A stretch of 64,000 bases of DNA, taken from Marinactinospora thermotolerans DSM 45154 (GTDB taxonomy: Bacteria; Actinomycetota; Actinomycetes; Streptosporangiales; Streptosporangiaceae). The translations under genes were made by a program, and so were the position numbers. The stretch lies in contig NZ_FUWS01000005.1 in assembly GCF_900167435.1 (NCBI RefSeq), positions 282,893 through 346,892 of the forward strand, given 5' to 3'. The number at the start of each line of letters is the position of its first letter. Positions within the stretch are counted from its first letter, which is position 1. A model generated the notes under the pieces. The model saw nothing but the letters and a program-made list of their open reading frames with translations. It was not told where the DNA came from and did not search any database. This document shows positions 57,360 to 64,000 of this stretch, piece after piece.

Positions 57360-58292
57360 TCAGGTCCCGTTGCGCGAGCGCACGATCAGGTCGGCCAGGA
57401 GGGCCATCGAGGCGATCATCAACCCGGTCAACACCAGCATGATCGTGTTGTTGCGGATGTAGATCGGGTCGCTGACGACGTCGTAGACGCCCTTGGCCAT
57501 CCCGATGCCGAGCAGCCACAGCGCGGGCGGCATCAACACCTTGAGCGGGTTGAAGTACATCACCATCCGCAGCACCTGGAGGATGTAGCGGTAGGCGTCG
57601 CGGACGAAGTGGAACTTGGAGTGGCCGGCGCGCTTGGCGTAGTCGATCGGCACGTAGTGCACACCGTGCTGGTTGGACAGGAAGGCCAGCGTGATCGTGG
57701 TGACGCAGGAGAACCCCGGCGGGAGGAGCCGCAGGTAGGGCAGTGACACCTCGCGGCGGAACGCGCGCAACCCGGAGTTGAGGTCGGGGATGCGGGTGTT
57801 GGTGAGGCGTTCGGCGATCTTGCGGATGAGCCACTTGGCGGGGATCCGCAGGAACCGGTGCGTCCCCATCTCCTGACTGCGCGCGCCGACCACCTGGTCG
57901 ATGCCGGGGTCGGCGTCCAAGATCGCGACGAGTTCGGGGATGCGCTCGTTCGGATAGGTCATGTCGGCGTCGGTCCACACCACGATCTCCCCGCGGGCGC
58001 GCTGGGTGCCGATGCGCCGCACGGTGCCCGACCCCCCGTTGTGCCCGAAGGCGACGATCCGCATGTGGGGGAAGCGGGGTGCCGCCTCGCGCAGCCGCGC
58101 CAGCGTCGCGTCGGTCGAGGCGTCGTCGATCGCCAGGAGCTCATAGCCGTATCCGGCGCGGTCCATGGCCGCGCAGATCCGCTCGACCTCGGCGACCACG
58201 TGGTCCTGCTCGTTGTAGCAGGGGAGGACGATCGTGACACGGGGCGCGTCCGCGCCGGGGGGCCTGTGATGTTCTTGGGACAATTCGCTCAC
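57360..58292 (-). CDS. GT2 polyprenol-phosphate-sugar-synthase-like glycosyltransferase
   Basis: 310 residues. The GT-A domain begins VTIVLPCYNEQDHV, with DDASTDAT and a DxD at WTDADMTYPNE. Two TM helices at the C-terminus (PPALWLLGIGMAKGVYDVV and IMLVLTGLMIASMALLADL) fit GtrB/dolichol-phosphate-mannose-synthase-type enzymes that load a sugar on undecaprenyl phosphate. The GT-C-like gene 49 bases upstream could use that donor outside the membrane. Start GTG 58292 after GGAG. Confidence 0.92.
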   Translation of the reverse strand: MSELSQEHHRPPGADAPRVTIVLPCYNEQDHVVAEVERICAAMDRAGYGYELLAIDDASTDATLARLREAAPRFPHMRIVAFGHNGGSGTVRRIGTQRARGEIVVWTDADMTYPNERIPELVAILDADPGIDQVVGARSQEMGTHRFLRIPAKWLIRKIAERLTNTRIPDLNSGLRAFRREVSLPYLRLLPPGFSCVTTITLAFLSNQHGVHYVPIDYAKRAGHSKFHFVRDAYRYILQVLRMVMYFNPLKVLMPPALWLLGIGMAKGVYDVVSDPIYIRNNTIMLVLTGLMIASMALLADLIVRSRNGT

Positions 58293-58341
58293 GGTGGGCT
58301 CCAGGATAGCGACGGGGCCGCCACCGCGGCACCGAGCGTGT

Positions 58342-60363
58342 TCACGGGAGGACGGCCAGCCACACGTTGCCGACGAACCGCCACGCCCCGTCCGGAGGAC
58401 GCATGAGCGTGCTCATGTCCTGCTCGGTGTTGACGTTGAAGGGCTGTGTGGCCGGAACCCCGGGCGGGAGGTAGGGGACGACCTGCTCGGCCTCGCCTCC
58501 GGCGAGGACGGGGACGCGCTCCCGTTCCCGCACCTCGGCCGTGACCCGTTCGACCTCGGCGGGCGTGGGCTGTTCCAGGTGGGCGGTCGGGACCCCGCAC
58601 ATGCCGCGGATGAGCTGACCGAAGTTGCTCATGGTGCCGCCGTCGACCACGATGACGCTGCCGTCGTCGGGGATGTCCTCGCACAGGTCCCGCGCGGCCT
58701 GGATCGACCCGACGTCGGTCCGGTACCCCATGACGCCGGCGGCGGTGATCGTGGTGGGGACCAGCAGCGCGAACACGCCCAGCGCCGCCACCGGAGCCGT
58801 GTACCACGACGTCGTGCCCCCGGCCGGGGAGGCCCCGCGCAACCGGCGCACCGCCCAGGCGGCGAACCAGACCGCGAAGAGCACGAACGCCGGGATGACC
58901 AGCACCACCAGCCGCCGCGCGGCCCACGGGTGGTCGGGGGTGATCGCGGGGCGCAGGAGCGTGGTGACGACCGACCAGGACAGGACCATCAACGGCAGCA
59001 CCCAGGCGCCCGCGCGCCGGCGCAGGATCCGGTTCAGCAGCAGCGCCACACCGGCCGTCGCCATCGCCACCGCCCCCAGGCCGACGTACCAGCCGACCCA
59101 GTACAGGCTCATCTCCTCGTAGGTGCGGTCGGGATCGATGGGCAGCCCCTCGATCTGCTGGACCTGACCGATGTAGTAGCCGGTCGCGGCGTCGCCGTGG
59201 CCGTACTCCACCCGGATGAGCGGCCGTAGCGCGAATCCCGCCATGATCAGCACCGAGACCGCGGCGACCGCCGTGGGCAGCCAGGCCGGGCGGTCCGTCC
59301 GCGGTATCCCGTGGCGCCACAGGATCGCGGTCGCGGCCGCGGTGAGCGCCACGACGCCCGCGCCGAGGGCGAGCAGCGGGTGCAACGAGTCCGACAGGTA
59401 GTCCAGGTAGGGCCGTGACAGCCCGTATCCGGCGGTGAAACCGTAGCCGAGCCCGAGGAGCAGGCCCACCAGCATCGGGACGGCCTGCCCCCGTCGGGCG
59501 ACCAACAGCAGCCCGAGGAAGCCGACCACCGGGAGGATGTCGCGCAGCGCGTCGATGCGCACCACCAGCCCCAGCCCGAAGGCCAGGCCCGCGGCGAAGG
59601 CGAGCGCGTGGGGAGCCCCCGGACGGCCACGCGCGGGCACCCGCCACGCCAGCGCGTCGACGGCCAGCAGAAGTGCGCCGATGAGCAGGATCTGCGCGGC
59701 CGGTTCGCTGTAGGTGGAGCGGGAGACCCACTGCTGCGGCAGGCTGATCGCGAGCACCAGCGCGGCGAGGGGCGCCCAGCGCGCGCCGATCAGCCGCGCG
59801 GCCAGCCCCGCGAAGGACAGGATGCCCAGCGCGCCGAGGATCGGCGGGACCAGGACCATCCCCTCCACTCCGGCGATCCAGTAGCCGATGGACAGCAGGA
59901 GCGGTGTCCCGGCGAGGAACTGGGGCCAGATGACGTCGCCCACCTCGTAGTAGGCGAGGCTGTCGTAGGAGAGGGCGGGGTCGTCCCCGGCGATGAGCTC
60001 CTCGTGCTGGGGGATCGGCAGGGAGCCGTGCTGGGCGATCCAGATCGTGAACTGGGCGTAGGAGGCGGGATCGCGCCGGATGACGAGCTGTTCGGAGTGG
60101 TAGGCGAGCTGCACGACCGCGAAGGCCACGCTGACCACGAGCACCGCGACGACCGGCCACCAGGGGGCGTCCTCGATGTCGGGCAGCAGGCGCGGGACGA
60201 ACAGCACCGCCGCGAGGACCGCCGGAACGCCGAGGAGGACCCCCGCCAGCGGTGTGAACGTCCCGACGAGCAGGAGCGGGAACGCGACGATCAGCCATGC
60301 CGAGAGCGCGAGGACGGGGACTGCGGTGACGCGGGCGAGGACGCGTCCGGGGGTCGTGCCCAT
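58342..60363 (-). CDS. Large multi-TM protein, probable GT-C glycosyltransferase
   Basis: 673 residues with about 12-13 TM helices and a C-terminal extracytoplasmic domain of about 140 residues. An acidic first loop (LVIRRDPASYAQFTIWIAQH) is placed like the Asp-rich loop of GT-C enzymes that use polyprenol-linked sugars. Similarity is at topology level only. ATG 60363 has no ribosome site; CATCGT 7 bases upstream may be a leaderless -10. Co-directional with the GT2 and GT4 genes. Confidence 0.75.
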   Translation of the reverse strand: MGTTPGRVLARVTAVPVLALSAWLIVAFPLLLVGTFTPLAGVLLGVPAVLAAVLFVPRLLPDIEDAPWWPVVAVLVVSVAFAVVQLAYHSEQLVIRRDPASYAQFTIWIAQHGSLPIPQHEELIAGDDPALSYDSLAYYEVGDVIWPQFLAGTPLLLSIGYWIAGVEGMVLVPPILGALGILSFAGLAARLIGARWAPLAALVLAISLPQQWVSRSTYSEPAAQILLIGALLLAVDALAWRVPARGRPGAPHALAFAAGLAFGLGLVVRIDALRDILPVVGFLGLLLVARRGQAVPMLVGLLLGLGYGFTAGYGLSRPYLDYLSDSLHPLLALGAGVVALTAAATAILWRHGIPRTDRPAWLPTAVAAVSVLIMAGFALRPLIRVEYGHGDAATGYYIGQVQQIEGLPIDPDRTYEEMSLYWVGWYVGLGAVAMATAGVALLLNRILRRRAGAWVLPLMVLSWSVVTTLLRPAITPDHPWAARRLVVLVIPAFVLFAVWFAAWAVRRLRGASPAGGTTSWYTAPVAALGVFALLVPTTITAAGVMGYRTDVGSIQAARDLCEDIPDDGSVIVVDGGTMSNFGQLIRGMCGVPTAHLEQPTPAEVERVTAEVRERERVPVLAGGEAEQVVPYLPPGVPATQPFNVNTEQDMSTLMRPPDGAWRFVGNVWLAVLP

Positions 60364-60521
60364 GGGGGTAACGATGCCAGCTCTACGTGTATGCGCAACG
60401 TGAAGCGGAGTGAGGCGGGTACGGCCGGTGACGTTCGCGGGGCGTTCCCCGGTCCCGCGGCGTGGACCGGCGAGTAACATGTCGAAGTCCTCGACTCCGA
60501 CCGACCCGTGAGGAAACAGCC

Positions 60522-61325
60522 GTGTCAGCGCGAACCCCTGTGGACCTGTGGCATTCCTCCCTGGCCGTGGACCCGGCGCGGCCGTTCGTCACCGCCTACG
60601 ATGACGCGACCGGTGGTCGGGTGGAGCTGTCCCACGCGACGTTCGACAACTGGGTGGCCAAGACCGCCAACCTGATCGTCGACGGGCTCGGCGCGCAGCC
60701 GGGCGAGCGGGTCGTGCTGGCCCTTCCCGCCCACTGGCAGAGCCTGGTGTGGTTGCTCGCCTGCTGGTCCGCCGGGGTGACGGCGGTGGCCGCGGACGGC
60801 GCGGTCCTGCCGGAGGGCGAGGTCGTGGTCGCCGACGCCGACCGGTTGACGGCGGCCCTGGACTCCGGCGCGCGTGAGGTCGTGGGCGCCTCGCTGCACC
60901 CGCTCGGCCTCCCCCTCGCGCAGTGCCCTGCCGCCGTGGTCGACTACGGGGTCGAGGTCCGGGGCCACGGGGATCGCTTCGTCGCGCCGGCGCCGGTGGA
61001 TCCCTCGGCGGTCGCCTTCGAGGGCGACCGTGCCTACACCGGCGCGGAGCTCGTGGAGGTGGCCGAGCGGCACGCCGTGGAATGGGGGCTGTCGGCCGCC
61101 GACAGAGTGGCGCTCGTCACTCCCCCCGCCGGCTCGCTCGGCGTTCTGGGACATGACCTGTCCCGTTTCCTGGGAGTGATCGGGGGTTCCGCGGCGCTGA
61201 TTCTGACCTCTGATATCGATTCGGCTACCCTGCAAGCACGGCTTGCCATGGAGCGCGCTACGGCCATCACCGGCGCTCGGCCCGCCCCCTCCTCCCCCAT
61301 GGGCGCCCTCAAGTCGTTGAACTGA
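60522..61325 (+). CDS. TIGR03089 family protein (truncated acyl-CoA-synthetase-like)
   Basis: 267 residues. It resembles the N-terminal part of AMP-forming acyl/aryl ligases (FDNWVAKTANLIVDGLGAQP, GERVVLALPAHWQSLVWLLA) but lacks the ATP/AMP-binding P-loop and the C-terminal domain, as is normal for TIGR03089. The function is unknown. The start is GTG 60522 after GAGGAA. It ends 21 bases before the first LCP gene, an association common in actinomycetes. Confidence 0.88.
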   Translation: MSARTPVDLWHSSLAVDPARPFVTAYDDATGGRVELSHATFDNWVAKTANLIVDGLGAQPGERVVLALPAHWQSLVWLLACWSAGVTAVAADGAVLPEGEVVVADADRLTAALDSGAREVVGASLHPLGLPLAQCPAAVVDYGVEVRGHGDRFVAPAPVDPSAVAFEGDRAYTGAELVEVAERHAVEWGLSAADRVALVTPPAGSLGVLGHDLSRFLGVIGGSAALILTSDIDSATLQARLAMERATAITGARPAPSSPMGALKSLN

Positions 61326-61346
61326 CGCCTATCCCTTTGGTGCGCG

Positions 61347-62795
61347 ATGCCCAGAAACCGTTCCTCCTCGCGTAGGGCCACCAGGGCCCGCGGCGCCGTG
61401 CGCCGCAGGCTGACCTCTGGCGGCTGGGTGGCCGTGGCCACCACGGCCATGGTGATCGGCAGCAGCCTGACCGCTTACGGCGCCTACTACGACATCTACG
61501 GCAACATCAGCCAGGAGAACATCGACACCGATGCCTTCGGGGATCGCCCCACCAAGGTCGATGGCGCCGTGAACATCATGGTCATCGGCTCCGATGTGCG
61601 CACGGGCGACAACGCCAACTACGGCACGGCCGAAGGCGAACGCCCCGACACCCTCGTCATCGCCCACCTGTCGCCCGAGCGCAACGGGGCGACGCTGGTC
61701 AACCTCCCCCGCGACTCGCTCGTCGCGCTGCCGGATTGCCCCGCCACCGAGACCAAGCCCGGCCAGTCGGCCCACACCGGCATGATCGGCGAGGCGATGA
61801 ACAACGGCGGCGTCCAGTGTCTGTGGAAGACGGTGGAGCAGCTCACCGGGGTGCACATCGACCACTTCGTCAGCGTCGACTTCACCGGCTTCAAGGGCAT
61901 GGTCGACTCCCTCGGCGGCGTCGACATGTGCATCCCCACCGACCTCAAAGACGAGAAAGCCAAACTCGACCTCAAGGCCGGCCAGCAGACCCTCAACGGC
62001 GAACAATCCCTCGCCTACGTCCGCTCCCGCTACGCCCAAGGCGACGGCAGCGACCTCGGCCGCATCGAACGCCAACAAGAATTCATGGGCGCCATGCTGC
62101 GCAAGGTCACCAGCGGCGACATCCTCTCCAGCCCCACCACCCTCTACGACTTCCTCGGCTCCGTCACCAATTCCATCACCACCGACGACGGGTTGACCGT
62201 GGACACCATGGCCGACATCGCCATCGCCATGCGTGAGGCCGACATGAGCAACATCCGCTTCATCACGGTGCCCAACGGCCCGGCGCCGCAGGACCCGAAC
62301 CGGATCGCCTGGACCGAGCCGGACGCCTCCCAGCTCTTCCAGGCCATCGCCGAGGACGCCGACCTGTCCGGTGGCGAGGAGGAGTCCTCCGGCGGTTCCG
62401 CCAAGAAGGAGGAGGAGCCCGAGGAGTCCGCTCCCGCCGTCGAGCCGTCGCAGGTGGCGGTCGAGGTCGTCAACGGCACCGGGGTGTCCGGCCTGGCCAG
62501 CGAGGTCGCCACCGCGTTGGGCGCGGAGGGCTTCCAGGTGGTCGGGACCGGCAACCCGATGGACGCCGTGCCGGAGCAGACCACGGTCTACTACGGGACC
62601 GGTCAGGAGGCCCACGCCCAGACCCTCGCCGACGCCCTGCAGACCGCCACCATCACGGAGAACCCGGCGCTCGGCACGACCGTGCAGCTCGTGCTGGCCG
62701 GCGACTGGAACGGCGTGAAGGGCGCGAGCTCCGGGGAGCTGCCCGAGTCGGCGAAGGGGACGACCGCGGAGAAGCCGGCCAACGCCTGCGGTTGA
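61347..62795 (+). CDS. LytR-CpsA-Psr (LCP) glycopolymer ligase with LytR_C domain
   Basis: 482 residues. A basic cytoplasmic N-terminus and one TM (GGWVAVATTAMVIGSSLTAY) precede the extracytoplasmic LCP domain (about 70-320): VIGSDVRTGDN, RPDTLVIAHLSPE, NLPRDSLVALP, GVDMCIPTDLKD and AYVRSRYAQGDGSDLGRIER, which hold the Arg/Asp residues for pyrophosphate-lipid and Mg binding. An acidic linker leads to the LytR_C domain (VEVVNGTGVSGLASEVATAL). LCP enzymes attach wall glycopolymers to peptidoglycan. ATG 61347 has only a weak ribosome site, 21 bases after the upstream stop. Confidence 0.95.
   Translation: MPRNRSSSRRATRARGAVRRRLTSGGWVAVATTAMVIGSSLTAYGAYYDIYGNISQENIDTDAFGDRPTKVDGAVNIMVIGSDVRTGDNANYGTAEGERPDTLVIAHLSPERNGATLVNLPRDSLVALPDCPATETKPGQSAHTGMIGEAMNNGGVQCLWKTVEQLTGVHIDHFVSVDFTGFKGMVDSLGGVDMCIPTDLKDEKAKLDLKAGQQTLNGEQSLAYVRSRYAQGDGSDLGRIERQQEFMGAMLRKVTSGDILSSPTTLYDFLGSVTNSITTDDGLTVDTMADIAIAMREADMSNIRFITVPNGPAPQDPNRIAWTEPDASQLFQAIAEDADLSGGEEESSGGSAKKEEEPEESAPAVEPSQVAVEVVNGTGVSGLASEVATALGAEGFQVVGTGNPMDAVPEQTTVYYGTGQEAHAQTLADALQTATITENPALGTTVQLVLAGDWNGVKGASSGELPESAKGTTAEKPANACG
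61851..62121 (+). repeat. 271-bp direct repeat, copy 1, in the first LCP gene
   Basis: Identical base for base with 63501-63771, 1650 bases downstream. It covers the catalytic core of the LCP domain. Confidence 0.97.
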
Positions 62796-62820
62796 TCCTC
62801 CCGCCATTCCCCCTCTTAAC

Positions 62821-62859
62821 GACAAAGACCCCGAACCGGTACGGTTCGGGGTCTTTGTC
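62821..62859. terminator. Bidirectional terminator between the LCP genes
   Basis: Perfect 18-bp stem with a GTA loop, 25 bases after the first LCP stop, with T-richer and A-richer flanks. Confidence 0.9.
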
Positions 62860-63002
62860 ATCAAAATACGTACAAGGATCCTCCCCGTGGGCTAGGGTCA
62901 CTCATGGCTGTTACGGACAACCCCACGGGACTTTTAGGGTCATCCGAACTCCCCCGGCTCGGGTCTCCACGGCCATCCCCTCCACTGACCGTTGGGTTTC
63001 CC

Positions 63003-64000
63003 ATGTCCAGAAAACGTTCCCCCGCCCGGGCGTCCAGACGGCGTAGCGTCGGCCGTTCCCTCACCTCTGGCGGCTGGGTGGCCGTGGCCACCACGGCCAT
63101 GGTGATCGGCGGCAGCCTGACCGCTTACGGCGCCTACTACGACATCTACGGCAACATCAGCCAGGAGAACATCGACCGCGACGCGCTCGGCGACAGCCCG
63201 GCCAAGGTCGAGGGCGTGGTCAACATCATGGTCATCGGCTCCGATGTGCGCACGGGCGACAACGCCGACTACGGCACGGCCGAAGGCGAACGCCCCGACA
63301 CCCTCGTCATCGCCCACCTGTCCCCTTCACGGGGAAGCGCCACACTGGTCAACCTTCCCCGCGACTCACTCGTCGCGCTGCCGGATTGCCCCGCCACCGA
63401 GACCAAGCCCGGCCAGGCCGCGCATCGGGCGATGATCGGCGAGGCGATGAACAACGGCGGCGTCCAATGCCTGTGGAAGACCGTTCAGGAACTCACCGGC
63501 GTGCACATCGACCACTTCGTCAGCGTCGACTTCACCGGCTTCAAGGGCATGGTCGACTCCCTCGGCGGCGTCGACATGTGCATCCCCACCGACCTCAAAG
63601 ACGAGAAAGCCAAACTCGACCTCAAGGCCGGCCAGCAGACCCTCAACGGCGAACAATCCCTCGCCTACGTCCGCTCCCGCTACGCCCAAGGCGACGGCAG
63701 CGACCTCGGCCGCATCGAACGCCAACAAGAATTCATGGGCGCCATGCTGCGCAAGGTCACCAGCGGCGACACCCTGTCCAGCCCCACCACCCTCTACGAC
63801 TTCCTCGGCTCCGTCACCGAATCCATCACCACCGACGACGAGTTCACGGTGGACACCATGGCCGACATCGCCATCACCATGCGCGAGGTCGATCTGGGCA
63901 ACATCAAGTTCGTCACCGTGCCCAACGGGCAGGCCCCCGACGATCCCAACCGCATCGCCTGGCGTGAGCCGGACGCCTCCCAGCTCTTCCAGGCCATCGC
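63003..64000 (+). CDS. Second LCP glycopolymer ligase, 3' end outside window
   Basis: The first 332 residues are visible. Same layout as the first LCP gene: basic N-terminus (MSRKRSPARASRRRS), TM, and an LCP domain with NLPRDSLVALP and AYVRSRYAQGDGSDLGRIER. It is nearly identical across the TM and core, while the parts around them differ. The frame stays open upstream to ATG 62904, where TAGGGT ends 5 bases earlier, so a 33-residue longer leaderless product is possible; ATG 63003 matches the paralogue. It has its own transcription start region after the terminator. Confidence 0.93.
   Translation, partial: MSRKRSPARASRRRSVGRSLTSGGWVAVATTAMVIGGSLTAYGAYYDIYGNISQENIDRDALGDSPAKVEGVVNIMVIGSDVRTGDNADYGTAEGERPDTLVIAHLSPSRGSATLVNLPRDSLVALPDCPATETKPGQAAHRAMIGEAMNNGGVQCLWKTVQELTGVHIDHFVSVDFTGFKGMVDSLGGVDMCIPTDLKDEKAKLDLKAGQQTLNGEQSLAYVRSRYAQGDGSDLGRIERQQEFMGAMLRKVTSGDTLSSPTTLYDFLGSVTESITTDDEFTVDTMADIAITMREVDLGNIKFVTVPNGQAPDDPNRIAWREPDASQLFQAI
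63501..63771 (+). repeat. 271-bp direct repeat, copy 2, in the second LCP gene
   Basis: Identical with 61851-62121, including all synonymous positions, while flanking coding sequence has diverged. Confidence 0.97.

Overview
The window is very GC-rich actinobacterial chromosome, densely packed, with many GTG and TTG starts and many 4-base start/stop overlaps. The gene set (MtrA-MtrB-LpqB-ComF-HPF-SecA, WhiB, DasR, coenzyme F420 biosynthesis, SpoIIM/RDD, Trm112 and DUF3499 beside phosphomannomutase) fits a sporulating filamentous actinomycete. A Nocardiopsis/Thermobifida-like member of the Streptosporangiales is my best guess, from gene content only. I see no rRNA, tRNA, CRISPR array, insertion sequence or prophage.

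Layout. 1-7705: an N-acetylglucosamine (GlcNAc) locus. A minus-strand operon runs SIS deaminase/isomerase, EIIB, EIIA, HAD phosphatase, HPr, EI. A GH3 hexosaminidase lipoprotein lies beyond its terminator. Divergently are dasR and the EIIC permease, so a whole PTS phosphorelay and its regulator sit together. 7751-8404: a decayed gene remnant. 8463-18614: secA, a small membrane protein, hpf, comF, lpqB, mtrB and mtrA. 19073-24622: an operon of a multi-TM protein, a DUF4129-like protein, a DUF4350-like protein, a MoxR ATPase and a DUF58 protein. 24678-27140: a stress-type cassette (two VOC proteins, an AraC regulator, a DUF1801 protein). Two copies of one 18-bp element at fixed distance from a -10 box mark its two promoters. 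27370-29302: divergent spoIIM-like and RDD genes. 29333-32520: two S-adenosylhomocysteine hydrolase paralogues in tandem and a MerR regulator.

32897-36468: an acyltransferase/SGNH membrane protein and a Fic-like protein without the Fic active-site motif. 36480-41639: Ser/Thr kinase, SIS isomerase, Trm112-like protein, phosphomannomutase and DUF3499 in one operon, with a zincin-like gene divergent. 41849-43775: whiB and a four-TM protein with a long Gln/Tyr/Gly-rich tail. 44051-52102: F420 genes cofD, fbiB and fbiC, interrupted by a secreted GH18 chitinase and a Na+/H+ antiporter. 52184-64000: a glycan-assembly region with a GT4 and a partner protein of unknown function, a methyltransferase, a flippase-like membrane protein, a second GT4, a polyprenol-phosphate-sugar-synthase-like GT2, a large GT-C-like membrane protein, a TIGR03089 protein and two LytR-CpsA-Psr (LCP) ligases in tandem. 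The second LCP gene runs off the window.

How the genes work together. Chitinase and the GH3 enzyme can release GlcNAc. The PTS imports and phosphorylates it. The SIS protein may deaminate the resulting sugar phosphate, with DasR as sensor. The 55-64 kb genes look like a lipid-linked sugar, flippase, transferase and LCP-ligase route to a wall glycopolymer, and ManB can supply its sugar nucleotides. Several genes lack a Shine-Dalgarno sequence and instead have TANNNT 6-8 bases before ATG or GTG, so leaderless transcripts are probably common here.
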